Part shown: one piece after another, positions 12,361 to 64,000 of the stretch
How positions within the stretch are numbered: position 1 is the first letter of the stretch
How the letters are laid out: each line of letters starts with the position of its first letter
NCBI GenBank assembly: GCA_004194705.1
Contig: SADC01001275.1
Location: 1,612,001 to 1,676,000 of the forward strand
DNA length: 64,000 nt
Origin: Ditylenchus dipsaci
Taxonomy: Eukaryota > Nematoda > Chromadorea > Rhabditida > Anguinidae
Reading direction: 5' to 3'
Position numbers and translations under genes: made by a program
The notes under the pieces: model-generated
What the model saw: the letters and a program-made list of their open reading frames with translations, nothing else
Told to the model about the DNA's origin: nothing
The model's database searches: none

Positions 12361-13381
12361 AAATGGGGGGGGGTGAATGTAGCATGGGATTTTTTACTTT
12401 TTTGTTTTCTTTTCTTAACCATATTTTTTGATTGATTGGCTTTCTGTTAATACATTACTTGGCCAACTTTTCACGCAGAATGCGAAAATGTTATCATAAT
12501 CAAAATATTTTCTGAAAAATCTTATGGGAAACATGAAAATTAACTGAAACATTCGTACTGTATTTCCCCCACATATCCTTTTTCTATTCAAAATCATGTT
12601 CTTCTAACTGTGTTTGGCTGCTTTTTCGTGATAGCTACTAAGCAACTTACTACCGAGACGATAGCTAAGACAGCAAGCTACACTTTGAGTGGTATATTGC
12701 CTAATAACTATCTAAAAAGCGAGAACCATGACGAAAAGGTAACACTTTACTTAAACCCCCCCCCACGGCTGACCCACTTTCGAGGTGAATTTTTAAAACC
12801 CGATTGCATATTCGTGTTTCTCGACCCGGATTTATACGGGAAATGAGTACTTCTCGGAATCATGTCTAAGGTAAGTGAGTGCGCGTATCTTTAACTCACA
12901 AGCCCCCTGAGCCCTCTTCAGGGGCGCAGGGGGCTTGGAGTTGAGATGCGCACACCCACATACCTTAGACACAAATCACTCGAAAGTGACTCTGGATGCA
13001 TGAAAAAGCATGCATACCAGATTTTATTTATGCGGTAGGCCCCAGTATTCAAAACTATGTTCAACATCTTCTTGTTAGTGGGCCCTGTGTTATTAGTGGC
13101 CCCCTTTTATTCCAAAAGTCTAGCCGACGAAAAGCCATAACACAAGAACCCTAAAAAGGTGCGTGAGGGAGATACAGCATGAATGTTCCGGTCAATTTTT
13201 GCGTTTTTGTGAGATTTTTCAATAAAAAATTTTATTCTGATAACATTTTTAGATTCTGCGTAAAAAATTGGCCAAGTAATGTATTAACAGATGAGTTATT
13301 ATCAATGAAAAAAATGCGGCGAAGAAAAGAAAACAACAATGGTTAAAAATCCCACGCAACATGCACCCTTCACCCCTTTAA
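12361..13381. mobile_element. 1-kb inverted-repeat element
   Basis: Left arm 12361-12600 and right arm 13190-13381 are inverted relatives (for example TAATACATTACTTGGCCAA and TTGGCCAAGTAATGTATTA, plus CATGGGATTTTT and AAAAATCCCACG). The middle (about 12850-13045) is an inverted copy of the GC-hairpin module also found at 36492-36690 and 47110-47330. No transposase seen. Confidence 0.6.
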
Positions 13382-13837
13382 GCTATACTCACATCCAGGG
13401 AATTGAAATAAGCTCTCACTCGCCACGAAAACAAGCAAATTTCAGAGATGTCAATCGTGTTTTCGGGAAATATGCTAAATATATTCATCTCGTTCTGCCA
13501 CTGTTACGGGCCTGACATTTTCAACCTATTATCGAAAACCTCAAAAAAGGAGGCTGAGGCCTGATAGAGTAGTAAATTTGCTGCATTTTGTTATCTAAGA
13601 AGTATGCAAGAAATGCAAATTTAGGGTGTTTTATGCAAAAGTTAGGTAAGAAACGCAAAAACACCTGTTTTTACTTGGAAAAATGCCAGTTGTTTGCTCT
13701 AAGGACAGTGCTCTTGGACAGTGTTTAATCATTTGTTTCCCATTACTGTCTTTTTCTTTGATAGACCCCCCCCCGTGATGAAAGTGATTCTGGATGCATA
13801 AAAAAGCATGCAAACCAGAGAAAAACATCGGTGGTGT

Positions 13838-13906
13838 AGTGGGAAAGCGGCGGTGTAGTGTGCAAGTCGGTCGTAGGTTCGATTCCGATCGGAAGTAACA
13901 TTTTTC
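13838..13906 (+). pseudogene. tRNA-like remnant (possible SINE head)
   Basis: GGTGTAGTGGGAAAGC resembles a pol III A box, and GGTTCGATTCC about 40 nt downstream is a good B box, but acceptor and T stems mispair at several positions and no anticodon arm can be placed. It reads as a tRNA-derived pseudogene or SINE head. It follows a fragment of the GCATGC-containing composite repeat (TGGATGCATAAAAAAGCATGC). Confidence 0.4.
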
Positions 13907-15600
13907 CTTGATTTTTTACAAAAGCGCGATATTTAATTCTCGTTCGAATTGACCTGGTACCCGCCTTTCGAAATATTCCCATCGGCGGCGAGCATGCACT
14001 TTTAAATGGTCTCTAGTTTCTAAAATTCCAACCTTAATAGGTTCTAGTGTCTCCTTGCTACCACAGAATATTTTAACCTGTTCATCTTTCAGCTATTTGC
14101 TCGCTCTGCATTCTGCTTATTTGTCTCATCTAAGCAAATGACTGATAAAGTACGGAAGATCGTCTGCACGAAGTGTGCCAAGAATGTCGTTAATGCTGCA
14201 TCCGAAAGGACTGAAGATGCTCCGGTCGGATTATAAAGCAACGTGACGCCAAGATTTTGTCTTCTATAGTTCTATAGGCACATTTTATTCTTCTGTTTCA
14301 GGGTTATACAACAGTGCTGTATAACGCGAATACATCACTCGTAGTTTCCTCACCACTTTGAGCTAAAGAACGATGTATCTGGCATTGGGAAGAAAAGCAA
14401 ACCAAGAGGACTTATAGTCGTTGATCTCAAAGTTAGTTTTCATCTGTTCATTTTCACTGTTTTCACATTTGCAATGTTTGAGGGGATTAATTCTCAGCCA
14501 CTCGATCTGCGTGCTCAAAATGGAATTCTGGGCAAAAACGTTACGAAAGTTTGCGAACTTTCGTAACACACATTTTCGTAACAATCATTTTTGTAACAAT
14601 GCCCAAACCACGTGAATACAGTCGAACCGCCAGCGGGTACGCAACCATATAGATGAAGTCGTACTATTTACATGTAGAGATCCTTGCAATTATCCTTGCA
14701 ATTTTTAGGACCAGACAAACCATATTTTCATGGGTGCCGACGTTTGGCGTCATTTTGAAAACAAAAACCAGTGTTCAGTCAATTTTCCGTTTTTTTTTAA
14801 ATCTCGGCGACGCTGTCTCTATTTTCGACAATTCATTTATTTATTTTTGGCTAGTCAAGTCCCAAAGACTGTAGGGATTCTGATTTCACCAGTAGTTTTC
14901 CAAATCATATGAATTGTTCACTAAATCCAACTAAATAAACCAATAAATTTTTCAAAAGTACATGCACGAGTGCTGGCACGGGTCAAGTCCTTACACTAGT
15001 TCTGTCTTATTTTTCACACTGAGGATTTTGCTATATTGCAGTTTCAATTTTGTTTAGGAAAACGGCCAGAAATATGCCAAACCAGGTATGCTTCAAAATT
15101 CAATACCATGAAAACTGCTGGTCTTACCTCTTCCCCTGTAATTTTTGAGTGAGTTTCGGTTGATTCCGTGCTGATTCTCCGCCTTTTCTGTAGCTCTTGA
15201 ATTTCTCTACAAATATTGACCAGGAATCGAGCATTTATACACAGTTATGACGTGCTCTTGAGTCAAATAATCTGCCTAAGAATGATAACTCAAACTCGAG
15301 TGCGGATTCTTGGGCGAATTCTTACTTTTTATCTCAATTTTTTCGACAACATCTACTTTATTAATAGCTCATTGGGTAGCTCTGAATCTTAGCTACAAGA
15401 TGGCAACAACAGAATTATTTTTGAAAAAGTTATATAAAAATTATGGCCATTTCCGAGTGTGAAGTCTGGTTTAGCATCCACAAACAGCCTCCTCATTGTA
15501 AAACCAGCTTAACACTTTTCTTCAAAAATTCCTATAATTAAAATATATCTGATTATCAGAGGTGGGTAAATATCAGATCGATCTGATCTGACAAAAATTA
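13907..15600. other. Gene-free stretch
   Basis: Mixed unique AT-rich sequence and repeat scraps. A short inverted pair (CTTTCGTAAC) occurs at 14540-14600, and decayed GGTAGCTCTGAATCTTAGCTAC-type foldback sequence near 15370-15410. No coding region recognised on either strand. Confidence 0.45.
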
Positions 15601-15607
15601 TTGTATT

Positions 15608-16044
15608 AGATAGGGACAATACTTTTTTTTGGCACAAAAACACTTTTTTTTTGGCGCAAATCCACTTTTTGGCGCAAATTTTGGTTTTTCGTAATTAGAT
15701 TGAAAATTGTCAACTTTTTTGAAAAGTTTTACCATCATCATGTAGCCCTGCTCCTCTGGTTTCTGATGAGTTATCATTTATCGCATCATCTTTGGAAAAT
15801 GTGATACAAAAGGGTAAAAGTATGAACCAGATTGTTGCTCTGATTTGGTTCATACTTTTACCTTTTTGTATCACATTTTCCAAAGATGATGCGATACATG
15901 ATACCTTATAGAAAACTAGAAGAGCAGGGCTACATGATGATGTTGAAACTTTTCAAAAAAGTTCAAAATTTTTAATCTGATTACGCAAAACAAAAATTCG
16001 CGCCGAAAAAAGTGGATTTGCGCCAAAAAAAGTATTGTCCATTA
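15608..16044. mobile_element. 430-bp near-perfect palindrome with GGCGCAAAT words at its ends
   Basis: Centre near 15835 (GGTAAAAGTATGAACCAG and its complement). The outer ends carry the word TTGGCGCAAATCCACTTTTT two or three times on the left and as the inverse on the right. The stem includes the CATGTAGCCCTGCTC segment seen in other palindromes of this window. Confidence 0.7.
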
Positions 16045-16525
16045 GATACCAAAATTTTGCGGGAATTTGAATTTTATAGTGCGAAAATATCAAAAAAATG
16101 TACGAAAATAACTTGGATCGCTCAAAATCCCACCCGGAAAGGCCAAAAGCCACTGAAAGTTGGTTTTTTGGGGATTGACTAAAGGGGGGGGGGTTACTTT
16201 TTGCGAAAGTTCGATTGCGCTAATCAGATTATGCGTTCGATCGGCTTTATCGCCTAGAATCCCACCCTCGACCATTCAGAACCACCCTAAATCATTTTAG
16301 ACCACTCCCAACCCGGGATTCTGAGCGATTGAGCCGATCAACCGGAAAATTTGATAAGCGCAATCGAGTTAAATGGTTAAAATTAAATTAAATAAAATCA
16401 TTTATTATCTTTAAATCTTTAAGTAAACAAATTTGTAAGCAAAGTTGAGCTCACAAATTCACATCAAAATATACAAAATGGAATGTAGACAATCAAAAGC
16501 CAAAAAATAAAACATTTTCAAAACT

Positions 16526-58379
<41,854 letters not shown>

Positions 58380-58834
58380 TCTGAAAGTAAACTAACTTAG
58401 TTTTAACAACTGAAACATCCGAATGTCTGATTAAATGACTGCTACTACTAATACTTAAAACATCAGCAACAATAAGCACGACAAAGAAGAACATGAAAGA
58501 TCAGTCAGTTGAGTTAGTCATGCTTGGTGAATCACGCACAACCAATCATTATTAGCTCGGAAGTTTTTCAGCAAGTCAGTGTTTCAGCAAATGCATGCAA
58601 GCCACATATATTTGCTCAATAAATGTTGAAGGAAAAATGGGTTAGGTTAGATTTTTCAGAAAAGTACTATAATTTAGAAAAGGAGTGTGGTTTTACACAG
58701 AATTTTTTTATTAGGCATGTGCACAGGTCGGCTCGAAATTCAAAAACTATGGACAATAAACAAATTCCTTAAAAGATTTCTGACAATTAGATACAATTTT
58801 TTCAGAAGTAGATTTTAGACATGCAGAAACTTTG

Positions 58835-59413
58835 GCACTTATGTACTTTGGGGGCCCTAGGCAAGGTCTTAGGTTTAGGCTTAGGCAAAGGTAGGCCAGC
58901 GTATCTTAGGACGGACTCAAACGTCTTTCCTTAACTGAAAAGACGTAAAAAACATGTTTGAGTCCGTCCTGACATAAGCTGGCACCCTTGCCTAAGTCTA
59001 AGCCTAAGACCTCAGTAGTACATGGTCCAATATCCACCCATCAAAGGATGCCGCCATTGTGCCCCATACCTATGGGGCACTTCCAAAGAGACGCCCACAC
59101 CTATTACTTCAAGACCACACTAGGTTCAAAAAATTTCCCCACACTCACAAGGGTATGTATTTTACGAAACTCAGAATCAAAAGTTTTGGTAGGTCTGGTG
59201 TGGTCATAAAAATTTCAAGGGGTATGAAATATTTATTTCAAAGGTATGAAAAATTGGCCACGCCCACTCCTCTTGAAAGTGTCCAATAGGTTGGGGCGTC
59301 TCTTTGGAAGTGCCCCATAGGTATGGGCACAATGGCGGCATCCTTTGATGGGTGGATATTGGACCATGTACTACTGACCTCGCTAGGGTCTCCCCGAAGT
59401 ACATAAGTACCGA
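58835..59413. mobile_element. Compound inverted-repeat element upstream of the large gene
   Basis: Outer ends GCACTTATGTACTTTGGGG and inverse (CCCCGAAGTACATAAGTAC). Inside are two hairpins: 58868-59010 (GGTCTTAGGTTTAGGCTTAGG, GGACGGACTCAAACG and complements) and 59020-59375 (CATGGTCCAATATCCACCCA to its complement). Confidence 0.65.
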
Positions 59414-59764
59414 AACTTTTAATCAATCTTATCTAAAAACGAAAAATGTGGGAAGTCAAAAAATCGAGCATTTTGGAAGGGCAGCTTCCGAATCTCGCTC
59501 TAAAATAATTGGTAACTAAATTGCAGTACCAAAATAATTATTTGTTGTAGCAAATCTTGACTTTTTATAATATTTTAATGAAAAAGATATCATGTTGAAC
59601 AGCTGAGATTCAGGGTTATACAATAGATAAACATTTTAACAAAGTTTACGTACAAGTTGGAAAGAAAAAGAGAAAAGTTCAAAATGCAAAAAACTATAAT
59701 TCAGTATTTTAGCACCAGAAAGAAGTACCACCCAAAAGCATGCTAAAAATGAAATAAAAAAATG

Positions 59765-59985
59765 TCTGTAAATTAAAGAGATTGGCGATTCGATTCTTCG
59801 TTTTCGAGTTTTTCAGTCGAAAAGTCAAAACATTCCGACTTTCGAGTTTTGGTCCAGTTCGATTCTTCGTAAAAAAAGACTTTCGATCCGATTCCTCGAA
59901 ATTTCCGAGTTTCGACTTCTTCGAAATTTTCGATTCCAGTCGACTTTTCGATTCTTCGAGTCGAAAGTTCCGATCCTTTACCAAC
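59765..59985. repeat. TTCGA-rich low-complexity tract
   Basis: TTCGATTCTTCG, TTTCGAGTTTT and TCGACTTTTCG recur about 25 times in 220 bp on one strand. Probably a word-array end of an element whose other end is not recognised. Confidence 0.5.
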
Positions 59986-60059
59986 GCTTATCATAAAGTT
60001 ACTTTTTACTTTTTGCAAAATCAATATTTCCGAACAGCAATAATTTAATTAACATCATC

Positions 60060-61270
60060 AGTAAAACCTCAAATTAATTGACGGAGAAAACACAAAAGAG
60101 CTTTTAAAAAAGTCATTTTTAAGAGCTTCCGACTCCCATCCCTACCATGCATCTCCTTCCAAGATATACACACAGAAATACAAGAAAAAAGAGGAGGAAT
60201 TGTGCAAATCCAAAAAGTTCTGTGGATTTAGGAGAAGACGGCCATCTTCTTCCTTTTTCTCAAATCAATTGGATCCAGGGAGAAATCTGTCTTCTCCATC
60301 CAGCTCCTACTGCCCTTAATTGAAAGAGGCAACTGAGAATAATGCAAAAGAATTTCAGTTCTCCACCCAATGTATAAAAAACAGTCAGTTTTGGTAACAC
60401 ACTAAGTTTATCGAATTGATATAGTTTACCGGAAAGCAAGTTTTCACATGACTCAATTAAGCTCAAGTTCGAGCCCATCCGCATTTTTATGTGTTTAGTG
60501 ACTACCAGTGCTGTAAATCAATTTTTTACATTTTTTCTGCACTGATGGCCATATTAATTGCTTAAAGTTTTCACAAAAAAAATCAACATATCATTTTGTA
60601 GAAAAAACTCTCGGCTTTAAAATCGTGTTAAAAGATTCAGCACCTAAAAGTCTTTTAGGCGGTTAAAGATCATTTTGTGCCGCACCGGTGCTGTTTCTTT
60701 TTCAGCTCCGGCTGTCATAGCACAGGACCTAGTTAAGGTGAAAAGATATGTAATACACCATTTGTGTAGAAGAAGCATTACTCTGCAGAACTTGTAAAAA
60801 ATTCTAGTGTTATGCCTCTTCCTTGGGTTTATGGTTTCCGGAACCAAGCTTGTAGGTTAAATTGGATATGCCTGTAAGACAACCTTTTTGAGTTTATCCT
60901 TACATACTTAACGCACCTAAAGTTTGGCACAAATCATCTCTAATTGGGCTCTGTTCCGAGTTAACAGCCAATATTTAGAAGTCGTTTGGCATGGAACCGA
61001 GACAAAGCTTTAACGCAATACCTAATTCGTTTCCTCTAATATCCCTCTAACACATTTTAGACTGATTAGTTTTAGACAAATCTCGTCTGAAATACAAACT
61101 CATAGCTTAATTGTAACGCGTTATAAAAGTTTCTAAACGTATAAAAATGAGAATACTTTGCCATTTTCGGAGGACTTGCCTTTGAATTATAAAGAGTTTT
61201 TACAATACTTTTACAATAAATAGCGTTTTTGAAAAAGACGAGATTCCAAACCCTGAGGCTGTTTTTTCAC
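60060..61270. other. Upstream flank without recognised gene
   Basis: Unique sequence. Short ORFs have no splice-linked partners. No promoter can be named. Confidence 0.35.
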
Positions 61271-61279
61271 AAGGAGATA

Positions 61280-61432
61280 CAGTCGAACCACGATAAGCAG
61301 ACACCCAGGGACCGAACTCAGGGTGTCGGCTTATCGGGGTGTCGTTTTGCTTAAAGTGTCGACTACCTGGCCGAATCAAGTGTCGACAGGGTGTCGGCTT
61401 ATCAAGGATGTCGGCTTATCGAGGTTCGACTG
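61280..61432. mobile_element. CAGTCGA-family MITE, word GTGTCGGCTTATC
   Basis: TA-flanked, 153 bp. Ends CAGTCGAACCACGATAAGC / CTTATCGAGGTTCGACTG. The word GTGTCGGCTTATC occurs about five times. Confidence 0.8.
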
Positions 61433-61449
61433 TATAGTAAATTTTCTGG

Positions 61450-63400
61450 CCATCAGACAAACCTGATCATGATACAGCATTAATACAGCCATGTTCTGTC
61501 AAGCCCATTTTTGATTAAAAACTGCTAAATTAGTGAGAATGGATGAAAAGAGCTAAAAAAGCAAAACAAGGGTGAATTTGAAAATACAAGGTGAAACTTT
61601 TTGCAATGCTACGGAACAATATCAAAAACTAAAAAACAAAAAAAAGTGTGTTCACACACCAAGTAACAAAATTTAGTGCCATCCTGTGTATTAGTCAATC
61701 CGAGGTTGACTAATACCATCCTTCTTACAGTTAGTGCTGCTGCAACTGCAAACCATACAAAACGACGATAGTTAAGGCAAGGGAGGCTATAGCAGCACAA
61801 GGGCAAGGCCGTCCCCCTATCTCATCAATAATTGCTGCCGATTGAAAGTGACGATAATAAAGAGACAGGCAACAAAGGAGGAGGGGCACTGAACGGATTG
61901 ACCAATCCTACAAATAATACTACTTTTTAGCTTTTATTACAACAGAATCACTATTTCTGTTCCATGATTTGGTAAGACAAATATGGGATTTTTGTGTGCT
62001 TAGAGAATTAAAAAAATGTCACTGAAATTATGAAAAAAGATATTTCGCAACGGAGTAAAAAGATTTGTAGTGTGAGATACCTGTAAAAGTGACCTTGAAG
62101 ATGTTTGAAAGAAACTGTTTAAGAATGTGTGAGCAAATGATGCTTTTTTAAGTAAGGAAAAAATGTTACGCTTACTAAAAAATTTAAATGCTTGGATTTA
62201 AACATGGATACATGAAAAAAAATCAAAAAGAAAAAATGTTTAAATTAGATTGCATTGCAAACTAAATAAAAATGCATTGTACAAGGCGACTCGTATTTCT
62301 ACTTGTGTTCTGAATTGCACTACAGGGTGCTTCAAAAAAACTCCTTCATTTTCGAAAATCAATTTAAATAAATTTTTAAAAGTATTTATCTACTCATCGC
62401 AATGTTTTTTTTATGAAAAATAACTTGATTTATAATTTGCGAAGATTAGATTTAGTTTTTTTTAGAGTCAGAATTTCAAAAGAAATCACATTTAAAACGG
62501 TTAAAAATTGGGTAGCTCGCGAAGCCAGCAACAAAAGAGTACATTTGAAGTGTAGGATGTCACGGAATCAAACATTTTTGGATTTAGCTTTAACTAACTT
62601 TTAGTTTTTCTCTTCTGTGATAGCTTAAAGGAAAGCCTAGAATCTTGGCAACACATTGGTATATAAAACGTGTGGAGCTGTAAAAAAAGTCAAAAGGTAT
62701 CAATCAAATTAATCAAAGAATAACCCAAAATGAATGGTTTTTCGAACAAAAACAGATTTAAGGTGGTGTTTTAGCCTGAAACTTAGCCGGGCAGTTGTTT
62801 AAGCGTGCGCTGATAGTGTTGCTGAATAGCCAAGAGCCTAAGCATCATTTTGATACCAAAATTGTACATAAAACAGGAAAAAATGCAGTAAAAAAAGTGT
62901 GCACCCACTGGGAATCGAACTTGAGAGTTCAAAATATTCGCTTTTAGATGTGCACTCCCCTTTAAGGTAAGGTCAATTTTTTTTTCAGAAAACGAATTTG
63001 CGTGTCTCGTTGCGCAGCGGTCATGCTTTCTTGCAATTTTAGTATATGCCCATTTGGAATGAACATGTTGACAAATAGATACAGTCAAAACATTAACGAC
63101 CGGCCAACCGCTGTTCTTATACTGGGGTTCGAATGAATGGAAAACCAATGAACCAAGAGCAAGAGACCTAAAAGGGTGTCTTTATACAGATTAACCTATT
63201 CAAGAAAGTGTAAGTGGAGGTGTATCATACTCTTACGTAGCCACAAGGGTTTACATTATATACTTCAATGCGCTTTATGAATAAATAAACTTATTTTGAG
63301 AAAAACTAATAAGCATAAAAAATTTCTTCGGATAACTAAAAACTAAGCCGCGAAAATAGTCAGCAGTGACTTAAATAAAAGAATGAACCCTTACAGCATA
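61450..63400. other. Stretch without recognised gene
   Basis: AT-rich unique DNA with a tRNA T-arm-like scrap on the minus strand near 62885-62955. No splice-linked coding sequence recognised. Confidence 0.4.
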
Positions 63401-63401
63401 T

Positions 63402-63487
63402 GTCTCCATGGCCTAGTGGATAAGGCGTCTGACTTCTACCACATTGCTAGTAATCAGAAGATCGTGGGTTCGACCCCCACTGGAGAC
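63402..63487 (+). tRNA. tRNA-Arg (UCU) with a 14-nt intron
   Basis: A 7-bp acceptor stem (GTCTCCA / TGGAGAC) is closed at both ends. The D-arm contains GGCCTAGTGGATAAGGC (A box) and the T-arm GTGGGTTCGACCCCCAC (B box). The anticodon stem TCTGA/TCAGA holds the loop CTTCTAA, giving anticodon TCT. An intron of about 14 nt (CCACATTGCTAGTA) sits after position 37, the standard place for eukaryotic nuclear tRNA introns. Without it the tRNA is 72 nt before CCA addition. It is followed by a short T-poor stretch rather than an obvious T-run terminator. It is the only tRNA here that I judge intact. Confidence 0.93.
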
Positions 63488-63713
63488 TAAACATTTTTAA
63501 AAAAACGCACACAAAATATTGGAAATATTTAATTTGAAGATGATGTTAGTTAGTCGAAGCCACTTACAGAGTGACACAAAAAACAGCCACAGTTTTGGAA
63601 ATTTATTAAATCGTGTTTTTATTTCATTTATTTTTGATTGTGTTTATTTGAAGAGTGGCCAATCTCTTTGTTTTTAGGAAGAAATTATCAAGAGTCTTGC
63701 CTATGCCCAGGGA

Positions 63714-63860
63714 TGAGAATTTGGTCTTATATAGGACTATTTATGGTCTAAAAAGGTCCTACTGATAGTATGGTCCTATATAGGACTATGGTCCTACATA
63801 GGACTATAGTCCTATATAGGACTATAGTCCTACATAGGACTATAGTCCTATTAGGACATT
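63714..63860. repeat. Array of the palindrome TATAGTCCTATATAGGACTATA
   Basis: About nine alternations of AGGACTATAGTCC and AGTCCTATATAGGACT. It begins with CAGGGATGAGAATTTGGTC, which resembles the ends of the AGGGATGAGCATTTTG element at 52990, so it may be the word array of a relative of that element. Confidence 0.7.
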
Positions 63861-63904
63861 TTTCATTTTTGGTGGGTTTTAGTCATTTATATGCAAAACT
63901 GTTG

Positions 63905-64000
63905 GATTACACGTCGGATTCATGTTCAGCGTGGTCGATTTGCTTCTAAAACCACTATTTCAGCTGGAACTCACTGTGAATATGAAATTCCACTCAAGAA
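63905..64000. mobile_element. CGGATTCGTGTT-family foldback, cut by window edge
   Basis: Starts ACACGTCGGATTCATGTTCAG then CGTGGTCGATTTGCTTCTAA, the left half of the family, and runs off the window. Confidence 0.65.

Noticed and set aside
13743..13982. 79-codon minus-strand ORF
   Set aside because: It spans the antisense of a tRNA-like sequence; no other support.
59709..60048. ORFs on both strands over the TTCGA-rich tract
   Set aside because: Low-complexity repeat read in several frames.
62885..62955. Minus-strand tRNA-like sequence (AGTTCGATTCCC)
   Set aside because: Only the T arm is convincing; the acceptor and anticodon stems do not form.

Overview
This is eukaryotic, AT-rich, repeat-crowded DNA from an invertebrate, most likely a nematode. 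The evidence for that is short introns (about 45-70 nt) with T-rich acceptors ending in TAG or CAG, an acceptor AG directly before (or one base before) the start codon of two unrelated genes (a 5'-UTR intron or spliced-leader site), a tRNA-Arg with a small intron, and TIL-type cysteine-rich domains. Nothing bacterial is present. Nearly all long ORFs in the window are chance readings of repeats; the real genes are split into small exons.

Layout. 1-16.4 kb has no host gene that I can see: palindromic elements, a degenerate gag-only LTR retrotransposon (8.04-11.82 kb) and old transposon pieces. From 58.4 kb down to 16.5 kb on the minus strand runs one large gene that I reconstruct from 33 exons with matching splice phases. 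It encodes a predicted single-pass membrane protein of about 1,860 residues: signal peptide, LPMO-like N-terminal domain, EGF, a partial DOMON, three TIL domains, four DOMON domains, SEA domain, transmembrane segment and cytoplasmic tail. Its 18-kb intron (21.46-39.74 kb) holds two other genes: a LOTUS-like-domain protein on the plus strand (26.57-29.08 kb) and a four-exon ribosomal protein S13 (uS15) gene on the minus strand (33.17-33.78 kb). The S13 gene lies between two ~300-bp inverted repeats. 58.4-64 kb is repeats plus one tRNA-Arg(UCU) gene.

Quality of the sequence. Exons of all three protein genes carry net one-base losses (in one place two bases), mostly explicable as a shortened short run. 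They affect unrelated genes alike while splice sites and downstream frames stay intact, so they look like uncorrected long-read errors rather than gene decay. Allowing for them, the big gene totals exactly 1,860 codons and the LOTUS gene 618.

Repeats. The striking non-genic feature is that many elements are foldbacks whose ends are built from a short word repeated several times (for example TATCCGCGGATA, GGCGGAAAATTGGTC, ACAAAACACCGC, CAA/CGA triplets). In two families with fixed outer termini (CAGTCGA... and ACCGTATT...) the repeated word differs from copy to copy but matches between both ends of the same copy.
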